A DNA stretch of 64,000 bases from positions 186,001 to 250,000 of the forward strand of contig CAXVYS010000029.1 of assembly GCA_963422675.2 (NCBI GenBank), read 5' to 3'. Below are positions 52,256 to 61,795 of the stretch, piece after piece (position 1 is the first letter of the stretch; every line of letters begins with the position of its first letter). A program made the translations under genes and the position numbers. A model generated the notes under the pieces. The model searched no databases and was not told the DNA's origin. It saw only the letters and a list, made by a program, of their open reading frames with translations. Source of the stretch: UBA4416 sp963422675. Lineage in GTDB: Bacteria > Bacteroidota > Bacteroidia > B-17B0 > Aurantibacillaceae.

Positions 52256-53449
52256 ATGAACATTCACGAATATCAAGGAAAAAGTATATTAAAAAGTTTT
52301 GGTGTAGCAATTCAGGAAGGGATTGTGGCAGAAACTCCGGAACAAGCAGTAGAAGCGGCAAAAGAGATGAAAGCTAAATATAACAGCGATTGGGTTGTTA
52401 TTAAAGCACAGATCCATGCTGGTGGCCGTGGTAAAGGCGGTGGTGTTAAGTTAGCCAAAAATTTAGAGGAAGTGAAACAACGTGCTACTGATATTATCGG
52501 GATGCATTTAATTACACCTCAAACCAGTGCTGAAGGTAAATTAGTAAGTAAAGTATTAGTTGCTCAGGATGTATACTATCCGGGTGCTACTCCAACAAAG
52601 GAGTTTTATATGAGCATTTTGTTAAACCGTTCAACCGGCCGTAACATTATTATGTACAGTACAGAAGGTGGAATGGATATTGAACAGGTAGCAGAAGCTA
52701 CTCCTCACTTAATCTGGAAAGAAGAAATTGATCCTAAAGTTGGTTTACGTGATTTTCAATGCCGTAAAGTTGCTTTCAATTTAGGCTTAAGCGGTAACGC
52801 TTTCAAAGAAATGACAAAGTTTGTTGCAGCATTATATAAAGCATATGATTCGATTGATTCATCTATGTTTGAAATTAATCCTGTATTAAAAACATCTGAT
52901 GATAAAATTATTGCGGTAGATGCTAAAGTTACTTTAGATGACAACGCTTTATACCGTCATAAAGATATTGAAGCAATGCGTGACGAAACAGAAGAAAATC
53001 CTGTTGACGTAGAAGCCCGCAAAGCGGAATTAAACTATGTGAAATTAGATGGAAACGTAGGGTGTATGGTAAACGGTGCAGGTTTAGCAATGGCTACCAT
53101 GGATATTATCAAATTAAGCGGTGGTGAGCCTGCTAACTTCCTGGATGTTGGTGGAACAGCTAATGCTGAACGTGTTGAAAAAGCCTTTCATATTATTTTA
53201 GGAGATAAAAACGTAAAAGCAATTTTAGTAAATATTTTTGGTGGTATCGTTCGTTGCGATAGAGTGGCGCAAGGTGTTATTGATGCATACAAAAATATGG
53301 GCAACATTACTGTTCCTATTATTGTTCGTTTACAAGGCACAAATGCTGAAGCTGCTAAAAAATTAATTGATGAGTCAGGGCTAAAAGTTTACTCTGCTAT
53401 TCAGTTACAGGAAGCTGCTGATCTGGTAGCTAAATTAATAGGCAAATAA
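52256..53449 (+). CDS. sucC: Succinyl-CoA synthetase (ADP-forming) beta subunit
   Basis: 397 residues. ATP-grasp N-terminal (MNIHEYQGKSILKSFGV, AQIHAGGRGKGGGVKLA, IEQVAEATPHLIWKE) and C-terminal CoA-ligase domain (DGNVGCMVNGAGLAMATMD, EPANFLDVGGTA, NIFGGIVRCDRVAQGVI). TCA cycle, cytoplasm; works with the alpha subunit SucD, which is not next to it here. It has a well-formed promoter, in line with strong expression. Confidence 0.96.
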   Translation: MNIHEYQGKSILKSFGVAIQEGIVAETPEQAVEAAKEMKAKYNSDWVVIKAQIHAGGRGKGGGVKLAKNLEEVKQRATDIIGMHLITPQTSAEGKLVSKVLVAQDVYYPGATPTKEFYMSILLNRSTGRNIIMYSTEGGMDIEQVAEATPHLIWKEEIDPKVGLRDFQCRKVAFNLGLSGNAFKEMTKFVAALYKAYDSIDSSMFEINPVLKTSDDKIIAVDAKVTLDDNALYRHKDIEAMRDETEENPVDVEARKAELNYVKLDGNVGCMVNGAGLAMATMDIIKLSGGEPANFLDVGGTANAERVEKAFHIILGDKNVKAILVNIFGGIVRCDRVAQGVIDAYKNMGNITVPIIVRLQGTNAEAAKKLIDESGLKVYSAIQLQEAADLVAKLIGK

Positions 53450-53468
53450 ATAAACCCAAACCAAGTAT

Positions 53469-54371
53469 ATGATTATGCAACGTAAACATTTATTAATCGC
53501 TCCATTAGTGGTAGCGGGATTAATGCTTTCTTCATGCGGAGGCGATAAAACAGAAGCAAGTGAGGAATCATCTTCTGTAGATTCTACAAAAACAGAAGTA
53601 CAGGCTCCGGTGGCGGCTGAAACATTTTTTCAGGTACCTTCTCCGGGAGAGATGCTTACTTTTATAAAAATGATTGGTGGTAAAAACAATAAAAACACTA
53701 CGTTTTTAAATAGCCCTGATAATCAAAAAAATTATACGGATAATAAATCAAAAGCATTAAACTTTGGTATTTACAGTTGTGACCTTAGCTATTGCAGTAT
53801 TTTTGAAATTGGTTCTGAGGCATTAAAATATTTTAAAACCGTGAAACAGTTAGGCGATCAAATTGGTGTGTCTTCTGCAATTAAGCCTGAAGTATTAAAA
53901 CGTTTAGAAGGAAATTTAGGAAATCCTGATTCATTATCTGTGATTACGGATGATGTTTATTTTTCTTCTTTTGAAACTTTAGAAAGTGGAAAACAAGGCC
54001 CGACTTTATCTTTGGTAGTTGCCGGTGGATGGATTGAAAGTTTATTCATTGCTACCAACTTAACCAAGTATGAGGAGAAAAGCCCTGTAGTAGCACGTTT
54101 AGCAGATCAAAAATACACATTGGATAATCTGATTGAATTTTTGAAAAAATACGAATCTGATGCAAATGTAGCTTCTGTATTAACACAATTTACAGAATTA
54201 CAGGCTGAGTTTAATAAAATCGGAGAAAAAGAGGCAGCTCCTTTAAAATCAACTGATAAAACTAAAAAAGTACTTGGTGGTGGAAAAGATTTGATTATAT
54301 CTGCTGATCAATACAAAGTAATTGTTGAAAAAATTAAGTCAATCAGAAATTCTTACACGCTAACTAAATAA
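53469..54371 (+). CDS. Lipoprotein of unknown function
   Basis: 300 residues. Signal peptide with lipobox LSSC (Cys ~23) followed by an acidic, Ser/Glu-rich linker (~25-50) and a helical domain. That domain includes ALNFGIYSCDLSYCSIFEIG, LKYFKTVKQLGDQIGVSSAI and LSLVVAGGWIESLFIATNLT. Conserved appearance in Bacteroidota but no known function. It starts 19 bases after sucC and 8 before the next gene, so all three may share a transcript. Confidence 0.82.
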   Translation: MIMQRKHLLIAPLVVAGLMLSSCGGDKTEASEESSSVDSTKTEVQAPVAAETFFQVPSPGEMLTFIKMIGGKNNKNTTFLNSPDNQKNYTDNKSKALNFGIYSCDLSYCSIFEIGSEALKYFKTVKQLGDQIGVSSAIKPEVLKRLEGNLGNPDSLSVITDDVYFSSFETLESGKQGPTLSLVVAGGWIESLFIATNLTKYEEKSPVVARLADQKYTLDNLIEFLKKYESDANVASVLTQFTELQAEFNKIGEKEAAPLKSTDKTKKVLGGGKDLIISADQYKVIVEKIKSIRNSYTLTK

Positions 54372-54379
54372 TAAATCCT

Positions 54380-54868
54380 ATGAAAAAGATATTTCTAACA
54401 TTATTTATATTAAGTACAGTTTATTCATTTTCTCAAACGGGCGTGTGTGGTCAGTTTCATCGTAAATATTGTGGTGTAGATTCAAAACATGGTGGGGATG
54501 GCGACTGGAGTTATAATGCACAATCTAAAAGCGGGTTGTTTAATCAAGGTATGACTTCTAAAATTCGTTGTGTTATTTACAAAGGAATGGATTATAGAAT
54601 TAACGTATGTTGCGAAACAACTTTTGGCGATAAATTAAATTATAAAATCTTTGATGCTAAAACAAACGAGATTTTGTATGATAATTCTACGGCTAAAAAC
54701 GAACCGTTATTTGAGTTCCAGAGTACAGCTACCCGCCAATTAATTATTGAAGTAACTGTACCGAAAGGTGCTGCGGATAAAAGCGAACATAAACCTGTTG
54801 ATGCAGCTTGCGTAGGTTTATTAATTGAACATAAAACAACGAATAAGCAAGGATTTTCTGCTTACTAG
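54380..54868 (+). CDS. Secreted cysteine-containing protein of unknown function
   Basis: 162 residues, signal peptide ending at YSFSQ. The mature part has about six cysteines (VCGQFHRKYCGVD, IRCVIYKGMDYRINVCCETT, DAACVGLLIEH) in a small beta-rich domain. No family recognised. It probably acts with the upstream lipoprotein, from which it is separated by 8 bases. Confidence 0.78.
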   Translation: MKKIFLTLFILSTVYSFSQTGVCGQFHRKYCGVDSKHGGDGDWSYNAQSKSGLFNQGMTSKIRCVIYKGMDYRINVCCETTFGDKLNYKIFDAKTNEILYDNSTAKNEPLFEFQSTATRQLIIEVTVPKGAADKSEHKPVDAACVGLLIEHKTTNKQGFSAY

Positions 54869-54885
54869 TTTCATATAAACAGATT

Positions 54886-54918
54886 AAAAGCCATTTGCCA
54901 AACCGGTGAATGGCTTTT
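54886..54918 (+). terminator. Hairpin terminator
   Basis: AAAAGCCATT pairs with AATGGCTTTT around a 13-base loop, followed by T's. It ends the sucC-side transcript. Confidence 0.82.
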
Positions 54919-54944
54919 TTGTTTTATGGAAATGAGTCCTGGTT

Positions 54945-55943
54945 ATGAAATACAAAAGATACCAACGTCTTTCTCCACAACATCAAGTTAATGCTGTCAT
55001 TACTGATTTTATTAGTAATTTTAGAGTAGTATTTAAAACAATCAGGTTGTTAAGGGTAAAATGTTTCATCATCGGTTATGTATTGGCAGTTTCATCAGTG
55101 TCTGCTTCCGATTCCTTATCCGTTTTAAAGAAAAGAAAACTGACTTTAGGGATTTCCTCTATCGCTTTAACCACCGGTTCCCTCGTCTATTTAAACCAGG
55201 CCTGGTATCAGCAATATAGCAGCTCTAAGTTTCATACCTTTAATGATAACGACGAATGGTTGCAAATGGATAAATGCGGGCATACACTAACGACTTATCA
55301 AACAGGGCGCTTAATGATGCAGGCAATGGATTGGGCAGGCTACACTAAAAAGAAACAATTACTGATAGGAGGACTGAGCGGCTTTGCATATATGAGCGCT
55401 ATTGAAGTGATGGATGGGTATAGTTCGGGTTGGGGATTTAGCTGGGGAGATATGGGAGCCAATGCTTTAGGAAGCGGATTAGCTGTTGGGCAAAAGGCAT
55501 TGTGGAATGAACAACGTATTCAGTTAAAATTTTCGTTTTATCCAACCAAATTAGCAAAGTACCGAACCGATCAGCTGGGGAAATCTTTCTCTACACAAAT
55601 ATTAAAAGATTATAACGGGCAAACCTATTGGCTGAGTCTTAATCCTTCTTCCTTTTTTAAAAAAGATACTAAATTTCCAAAGTGGCTTAATGTAGCCGTA
55701 GGATATGGTGCCGACGGCATGCTGGGAGCGAGGTACAACAATGTACTGGCGCAGGATGAAAACGGAAATACGTTTTATTTTAAACGTTACAGGCAGTGCT
55801 ACGTATCGCTGGATGTGGATTTTACAAGAATTAAAACACGGTCTAAGCTATTAAAAGCTGTTTTCCAGGGCATTAATATTATTAAAATTCCTTTTCCTAA
55901 TTTAGAATTAAGTGAGGGCAAATTAAAGTTCAACTATTATTAA
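54945..55943 (+). CDS. DUF2279 family protein
   Basis: 332 residues. An extended basic N-terminus precedes a hydrophobic helix (~40-55). The DUF2279/YfiM core has WLQMDKCGHTLTTYQTGRLM, GGLSGFAYMSAIEVMDGYSS and GFSWGDMGANALGSGLAVGQ. Several family members are exported or outer-membrane associated; function unknown. The Asp-His pair in DKCGH is conserved across the family. Confidence 0.85.
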   Translation: MKYKRYQRLSPQHQVNAVITDFISNFRVVFKTIRLLRVKCFIIGYVLAVSSVSASDSLSVLKKRKLTLGISSIALTTGSLVYLNQAWYQQYSSSKFHTFNDNDEWLQMDKCGHTLTTYQTGRLMMQAMDWAGYTKKKQLLIGGLSGFAYMSAIEVMDGYSSGWGFSWGDMGANALGSGLAVGQKALWNEQRIQLKFSFYPTKLAKYRTDQLGKSFSTQILKDYNGQTYWLSLNPSSFFKKDTKFPKWLNVAVGYGADGMLGARYNNVLAQDENGNTFYFKRYRQCYVSLDVDFTRIKTRSKLLKAVFQGINIIKIPFPNLELSEGKLKFNYY

Positions 55944-55962
55944 ATATTATTTATTTTAGCAT

Positions 55963-56802
55963 ATGGAATTATTTACGATCAATACCGGACATTTTAAATT
56001 AGATGGTGGTGCTATGTTTGGAGTTGTACCAAAATCAATATGGCAACGTTCTAACCCTGCAGATGATAACAATATGTGTAGCTGGGCTATGCGTTGTTTA
56101 TTAGTGAAAGAAGGGAAGCGCCTTATTTTAATTGATAATGGAATGGGTAATAAACAGGACGATAAGTTTTTTGGATATTATTTTTTGCACGGGAATGATA
56201 CGCTGGATAAATCTCTTGCTGTACATGGGTTTCACCGGGATGATATTACAGATGTATTTTTAACGCATTTGCATTTTGATCATTGTGGTGGAAGTATTTC
56301 TTATAATTCAGACAGAACAAAACTTGAACCGGCTTTTAAAAATGCCAAATACTGGTGTAATGAGAAACATTGGGAATGGGCTGTAAATCCCAATCCACGG
56401 GAAAAAGCAAGTTTTTTGAAAGAGAATATTATGCCTATAAAAGAAAGCGGGCAGCTTTATTTTATAGATAGTGAACAGGAATTTATGCCGGGCTTTAATA
56501 TGTACGAAGCGAATGGACATACGGAAGCTATGATGTTGCCAGTGTTAAGTTATAAAGGAACCAACGTCATTTTTATGGCTGATTTGATTCCTTCAACAGG
56601 GCATTTGCCTTTGCCTTACGTTATGGGATATGATGTACGCCCTTTAAATACGTTACTGGAAAAAGAATATATTTTAAAACAAGCTGCTGAACATAAATGG
56701 ACCTTATTCTTTGAACATGATCCTACGATTGAGTGCTGTACGGTTTCGCAAACAGACAGGGGAATAAGATTAGAACATAAATTTGATCTGAGCGCTTTAT
56801 AA
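55963..56802 (+). CDS. MBL-fold metallo-hydrolase
   Basis: 279 residues. Metal site motif THLHFDHCGG with His102, His104, Asp106 and His107; later ligands are near EANGHTEAMMLP and FMADLIPSTGHLPLP. It resembles the glyoxalase II/lactonase group. No signal peptide. Substrate unknown. Followed by a terminator shared with a convergent gene. Confidence 0.9.
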   Translation: MELFTINTGHFKLDGGAMFGVVPKSIWQRSNPADDNNMCSWAMRCLLVKEGKRLILIDNGMGNKQDDKFFGYYFLHGNDTLDKSLAVHGFHRDDITDVFLTHLHFDHCGGSISYNSDRTKLEPAFKNAKYWCNEKHWEWAVNPNPREKASFLKENIMPIKESGQLYFIDSEQEFMPGFNMYEANGHTEAMMLPVLSYKGTNVIFMADLIPSTGHLPLPYVMGYDVRPLNTLLEKEYILKQAAEHKWTLFFEHDPTIECCTVSQTDRGIRLEHKFDLSAL

Positions 56803-56826
56803 AAAAATGATTCATCTTTAATTAAA

Positions 56827-56865
56827 AAATAAACCCCTGATACTTATGGTACCAGGGGTTTATTT
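56827..56865. terminator. Bidirectional terminator
   Basis: AAATAAACCCCTG pairs perfectly with CAGGGGTTTATTT (13 bp), with a 13-base loop, between convergent genes ending at 56802 and 56884. Confidence 0.88.
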
Positions 56866-56883
56866 ATGAGAAGACTCTCTAAC

Positions 56884-59800
56884 TTATTTTACAACAATTA
56901 ATTTTTTTGTAATAAGCAGATCATTGCTTTTTAGTTGAAAAAAGTAGATACCACTTTGTAAATAATGAGTGTTTTCCTGAACTGTATTTTCTCCAATTTG
57001 AAGCGTTACCGATTTGTTACTGATTACCCTTCCGCTGATATCAATAATACTCACTTCGCTTTCTGTTTTTTTCGTGGAGTTAATTAAAACAGAGAAAGTA
57101 GAATTTGTTGGGTTAGGATACAGGATAACATCATCAGAAGTCATTCCTTTTATTTCTTTTACAGAAACATCCAGTTTGATGGTATTTAGAGTGGTGTTTG
57201 TAATCACCGGCTCATTATAATCAAAGTAAATAGCAGCCGTATTTTTAATTTTTGTACCCGGTGCCAGGTTCTTTTTCATCTTAACGGAATAGGTGAACAT
57301 TGCTGAACTCATCAAATCGCCAAAGCCCGATTTCCATGGAAGATTAATGTTATTGAATTTAAATTTGATCACCCCATTTTCACTCACAGACGTTGTATAA
57401 TTTTTATCGGAATAACCCGGACGTAATGTTGATAGATCAAGGTGAGCATCTAATGAATCCAGTACAACAATATTTTGAGCATAATAAGTTCCTTCGTTTT
57501 GGAAGTGTACTACATACGTTAATACAGAGTCTTTAGTTGAAATATAACCCTGAGGACCTGTTCCTTTAGGAGTTACTTCTTTAAAGTTAGGATCGAAAGA
57601 GCTTACAACCGTTGCCTGGTGATTATCCACATTATTCCAGGGAGTATTATCGGTTAACCATACTGTTGAAATGGGAGCAGCATGAGCAATACTATCATAA
57701 AAGTTAACAACCGTATTGATAGGCACATTTGTTGGGACTCCATAATTAATATAGGACGACGACGAAGTTCCTGCATTTAGAGTTGGGAAGCCGGATGTCA
57801 TGCTAAACCAGTTAGGATATACACCTGCATTTTGTTGAGTTAATGCCCATGGCGTGCAATTGGTGTAGGATAATTGTCCATCGTGTGTGTAACCTAACTG
57901 AACCGTGTTTTCGGTTACTGTACCTTCATTTTGTACAATTACTTTTTGGTAATACGTATTACCCGGTACCGGTTGATTAACACTGGTTGTAATAATATGC
58001 AGATCATGGATAGGAAAAATAGTATTTGCAAAGTTAGCCGGAGAGGTACAGCCAGAACCCGCGGTAACAGATACTACTGTATTATTTGCCTGGCATGATG
58101 CCAGGGGATAAATTTGTTGAATAGATTCAGTGAGTGTATAAGTGCCTGTAGGAGCCATAAAGCTATATACCCCATTGCTGTTTGTATACGCATAACCGAG
58201 GCCTGTGCAATGGATCTGTATGTTGTTAATTCCATTTTCACCTGCATCACGCGTACAGTTATTATTCGCATCAGCATACACTGTTCCTGTAATTGTACAA
58301 TAACATGAATTATTTGCAGCATTATAGCCCACGTTTGCCATGTTGTTGTTATAGCTGTTATGGCAGCCATTAGCATCGGTAACCGATACATAATAGTTTC
58401 CTGTAGTTAATCCTGTTGCATTAGCACCTGATTGTGAGTTAGACCAGAAATAAGTATAAGGAGCCAATCCACCTGTTGCATTCGCAAGTATGGAACCATC
58501 GGCAGTATAAATACAGGATGATGGAGTAGAAGCAAAACCAACGGTAAGAGGTGTTGATTGGATAAGAGAACCATATTTTTTTATAGAACAGTTTAATGCA
58601 TCGGTGATAGTACAGTTATAGTTACCAATAGTAACGCCGGTTATGGATGGTGTTGTAGCTCCATTGTTCCATAAATAGGTAAAAGGACCATTGGTGCCAC
58701 TGGCCGTTACAAGTAGGTTGCCTGTTGTTACAGGGCAGGTAACTGATCCGTTATTAAGAAATGCATTGATGGTACTTACCGGAGGAATAAACACTGTTCC
58801 CGTTCTAATACAACCGGCAGCATCTGTTACGGTAAAGCCATAATTGCCGCTTGGTTTATTTGAAATGGAAACACCGCTTGTACTGGTAGGATAAGTATTC
58901 CAGGTAACAGTATATGGAGCTGTACCACCTGTTGGAGTTACAGTTGCAGCACCGGTAGATAACGTACAGGAACTTGGTGAAGTTAGGTAAGTAACATTTA
59001 TAGGTGTTGTTGCGCTTACATATACATAGCCGGTTCCCTGGCAATTGTTAACGTCCGTAATTTGTACCTGGTAAGAGGTATTACCGGTTAAGCCCGAAAT
59101 ATTTTGTGTAGTGGCTCCGTTACTCCATAAATAATTATAAGGAGCTGTACCGCCGCTTACAAAGCCCAAAATGCTTCCATTAGTTTGAACACAGGTTGCA
59201 TTCGTAGTGGAGGAATTAAATGTAATGTTTACAGATTGTTGTACATAGTAAGAGAAGGAGTTTGAGCATCCACCTGCATCGGTTATCGTACAGTTGTAAT
59301 TCCCTCTGCTTAAACCGCTGATGTTTGGAGTAGTGGCTCCATTGTTCCATAAATAGGTAAACGGTGTAACGCCACCGGTTGGTATAATAGAGGCTGTACC
59401 GTTTGTGCAATTTGCAGAGGTACCGGTAATATTAGCTGTAATGGTAGATGTATTTGATACCATAATGCCTTGATTTGCAGTATATGAAATGGCAACATTG
59501 CATCCTGCAGCATCGGTAACACTTACCGAGTACTGCCCAACCGGAACAAAGGCAGGATTTGTAGTGTACGATTGTAAAGTGGCATAATTTGTAAAATGGT
59601 AAGAAAAGGGAGCTGTTCCACCAACAAGATTATTGATGGTTATTTTACCGGGTGCAGGACATATAGCTGTATCAACGGTTATGGAATAGGTAAAGGGTAA
59701 CGTAAAATTGGTAGAGTAACTGGCCGAATTAGTGCCATCTGTTGCCATCACATAAATGCTGCTTGATCCATACATCTGTTGCATGGCCGCGATGCCGGAA

Positions 59801-60018
59801 TAGCTATCTGTTGTTGCGTTTACATTTGAGTGAACAACTGAAGTGCCGTTTACATAATAATTATAAGTAATAGGAGGGGTAAGGCCCGTTGTTGAAACAG
59901 TAACCTGTCCGTTATTATTACAAGGTTGCGTATTTATGACACCCGTCATAGTTTGCGCTTGCATATTAGCTACACCTATGGTGACCAAGGCTAATATAGA
60001 GAGTAATTTTTCTTTCAC
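56884..60018 (-). CDS. SprB-repeat T9SS protein with SdrD-B-like and DUF7619 domains
   Basis: 1044 residues, start codon GTG at 60018. Signal peptide (VANMQAQ), about seven SprB-type repeats (~22-575) of the form GGTAPYxYLWNNGATTxxISGLxxGNYxCTITDAxGC. Then an SdrD-B-like domain (ITGTVYADANNNCTRDAGEN), a CARDB/DUF7619-like section (SFDPNFKEVTPKG, LTYVVHFQNEGTYYAQNIVV), and a type A sorting domain (ILYPNPTNSTFSVLINS...GIYFFQLKSNDLLITKK). Secreted through the T9SS. Similar repeats occur in the gliding adhesin SprB, but this protein is much shorter. Related nucleotide stretches are shared between repeats (for example at 58658 and 59336). Confidence 0.87.
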   Translation of the reverse strand: MKEKLLSILALVTIGVANMQAQTMTGVINTQPCNNNGQVTVSTTGLTPPITYNYYVNGTSVVHSNVNATTDSYSGIAAMQQMYGSSSIYVMATDGTNSASYSTNFTLPFTYSITVDTAICPAPGKITINNLVGGTAPFSYHFTNYATLQSYTTNPAFVPVGQYSVSVTDAAGCNVAISYTANQGIMVSNTSTITANITGTSANCTNGTASIIPTGGVTPFTYLWNNGATTPNISGLSRGNYNCTITDAGGCSNSFSYYVQQSVNITFNSSTTNATCVQTNGSILGFVSGGTAPYNYLWSNGATTQNISGLTGNTSYQVQITDVNNCQGTGYVYVSATTPINVTYLTSPSSCTLSTGAATVTPTGGTAPYTVTWNTYPTSTSGVSISNKPSGNYGFTVTDAAGCIRTGTVFIPPVSTINAFLNNGSVTCPVTTGNLLVTASGTNGPFTYLWNNGATTPSITGVTIGNYNCTITDALNCSIKKYGSLIQSTPLTVGFASTPSSCIYTADGSILANATGGLAPYTYFWSNSQSGANATGLTTGNYYVSVTDANGCHNSYNNNMANVGYNAANNSCYCTITGTVYADANNNCTRDAGENGINNIQIHCTGLGYAYTNSNGVYSFMAPTGTYTLTESIQQIYPLASCQANNTVVSVTAGSGCTSPANFANTIFPIHDLHIITTSVNQPVPGNTYYQKVIVQNEGTVTENTVQLGYTHDGQLSYTNCTPWALTQQNAGVYPNWFSMTSGFPTLNAGTSSSSYINYGVPTNVPINTVVNFYDSIAHAAPISTVWLTDNTPWNNVDNHQATVVSSFDPNFKEVTPKGTGPQGYISTKDSVLTYVVHFQNEGTYYAQNIVVLDSLDAHLDLSTLRPGYSDKNYTTSVSENGVIKFKFNNINLPWKSGFGDLMSSAMFTYSVKMKKNLAPGTKIKNTAAIYFDYNEPVITNTTLNTIKLDVSVKEIKGMTSDDVILYPNPTNSTFSVLINSTKKTESEVSIIDISGRVISNKSVTLQIGENTVQENTHYLQSGIYFFQLKSNDLLITKKLIVVK
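58658..59361 (-). repeat. Intragenic near-identical SprB-repeat DNA
   Basis: The 20 bases starting GCTCCATTGTTCCATAAATA, and six more, are identical at 58658-58683 and 59336-59361, about 680 bases apart in the same frame. Such identity permits homologous recombination that would add or lose repeat units. Confidence 0.7.
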
Positions 60019-60048
60019 GGTATTTAAGTTTTAGTTAATATTCTGAAA

Positions 60049-60056
60049 CAAAATTA
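60049..60056 (-). promoter_or_regulatory. -7 box TAATTTTG for the SprB-repeat gene
   Basis: The minus strand reads TAATTTTG, matching TAnnTTTG, 30 bases upstream of the GTG start at 60018. No -33 TTG. Confidence 0.45.
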
Positions 60057-60232
60057 GACTAAGCCGTGTTCATTAAAAAAAGAGTTTTTGTTAAATATTA
60101 TGCATCTAAAAATTTAATTTTAATCTAAAAGGATCTTGTATTTGAGTGGATGTATTCGATATATACCAATTAAAACAAAGAATATATTTAACGGTGCGGG
60201 TTATTTTAAATTTCAATAATGATCAATTAATC

Positions 60233-61702
60233 TTATGCACTCAAATTGAATTTTTCTTTAAGCCAAACGGTATATTTTACAATATTGGTACTGTTTTGCT
60301 TATACGTTGTGTTGCAAAACTTAGTGATCAATGTTCTTGTGGTTTTATTATTTTCAAAAGTGTATTTATCTATCAGCTGTTTGATAAGTATTAAAAAATC
60401 AAAATCCTGCTTGTGTTCAGCTAATGACAAAATGGTTTTATAGGTTTTAAGAAGCCCTGCCGTTAATTTTAAACTATATTCAAAATCTTTTAACTCAATT
60501 CGTAACACAATTTCGAGGAGAATGATCTTCATTTTAAATCCTTCATCAATAGCATTAAAAAGCTTATGATTGTAAAGCTTTACGAGGTGTGTTAACGCCG
60601 TTTTATAGTTCTTTAATTCGAAATAAGCTCCTGCTAGGTTCAAATAAATATAACCTAAATGATCCGGATGATTTGTGATGGAGGTGTTTGTTTTTGCTTC
60701 ATTTAAAACTTCAATGGCCTTTACCGGATTAACCACCGAATAATTATTTGCCAGTCCGTTATAATAAAAGAACACATAATTATTATACAGCATGTTCTTA
60801 AATTCTTTCATCGCCTTGTGCAGCAACTCAATATATTCAAGGGCAAGTGTATGTTTTTTGTTGGCGGCAAGCGTGTTACAGATGTAGGCCAGCATCTGTA
60901 GTTTTATAGCATGATTGGATTTCGAGAAATAGTTTTTTTCAATAAATTCGTTATAAGTTGCGATTGCATATTGTTCCAACGAAATAAAATCTTTTTTAGA
61001 GAGTAGTAGCCTGCTGATGGCGTTGTAAGCCTTAACTTTAAATGCTAAATTATTTTTTAATTCTTTTTTTGTATTTAATTCTTCAATCGCTTTGTTTAAA
61101 ACAGTAAGTGTATTTCTTTTTGTTTTAGTAAATGTCTGGTTTCTTTTGAGTTCATAAATAATATCTGCCAGGGCATCATCCAGTACCCTTATGTGATCCA
61201 GTTTTGTTCTGTTTTCATTTCTTTTACGTTTATAAATTACCGGTGAAATATCACCATACTGTACCGATAAATTAATTTGTTCATTATAAATGGCATCAAG
61301 CATGGTAAAATCCTGCATTTCCAGGGCTTTTTTTTCTGCTTTATTTAAATGGTAGAGGGCTACTTCCCATTCGTTTTTAGAAACATATATTTTATACAGG
61401 CTGAGTTCTCCGTACATGAAATGAATGTCCGTCTCTTTAAAGTAAAATTGAACCAGGCTATTGTTTATTTCCAATAGTAGCCGGTTCTTTAACTGGTAAT
61501 ACACATTTCTGCTTGTGGCACCCGGGTATAGTTTTTCAAAAATAGAATCGTCTTCCAACTCCTTATGAGCCGTTTTTTTTATAAGGTCAAAAAGAAGTAT
61601 ATCTTTCCGGATATGCGTTGATTGCGTACGATTTGCATACAGTTTGTAATTAATTATTTCCTCTTTAGACATGGAAATAACCGACTTTTGTAGAATATTC
61701 AT
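60233..61702 (-). CDS. TPR-like helical cytosolic protein of unknown function
   Basis: 489 residues, all-helical, no signal peptide or membrane segment. Degenerate TPR-type pairs: WEVALYHLNKAEKKALEMQD (~115), KHTLALEYIELLHKAMKEF (~285), NPVKAIEVLNEAKT (~325) and GYIYLNLAGAYFELKNYKTA (~350). Rich in Lys and Asn. The start could also be the second Met (MSKEEIINYK). Known TPR proteins mediate protein contacts; the partner is unknown here. It lies between two secreted-protein genes. Confidence 0.8.
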   Translation of the reverse strand: MNILQKSVISMSKEEIINYKLYANRTQSTHIRKDILLFDLIKKTAHKELEDDSIFEKLYPGATSRNVYYQLKNRLLLEINNSLVQFYFKETDIHFMYGELSLYKIYVSKNEWEVALYHLNKAEKKALEMQDFTMLDAIYNEQINLSVQYGDISPVIYKRKRNENRTKLDHIRVLDDALADIIYELKRNQTFTKTKRNTLTVLNKAIEELNTKKELKNNLAFKVKAYNAISRLLLSKKDFISLEQYAIATYNEFIEKNYFSKSNHAIKLQMLAYICNTLAANKKHTLALEYIELLHKAMKEFKNMLYNNYVFFYYNGLANNYSVVNPVKAIEVLNEAKTNTSITNHPDHLGYIYLNLAGAYFELKNYKTALTHLVKLYNHKLFNAIDEGFKMKIILLEIVLRIELKDFEYSLKLTAGLLKTYKTILSLAEHKQDFDFLILIKQLIDKYTFENNKTTRTLITKFCNTTYKQNSTNIVKYTVWLKEKFNLSA

Positions 61703-61795
61703 GAGTTTGTATGCATAATATTAATGTAAAATAAATAATAAAATGTGAATTAAAATAAATAAATTCGCTTTAGCATCTATTAAATTGAAATTATT

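Noticed and set aside
60019..60232. About 214-base intergenic region checked for tRNA or small RNA
   Set aside because: No cloverleaf, conserved RNA motif or terminator pair was seen. Only a -7 box is supported.
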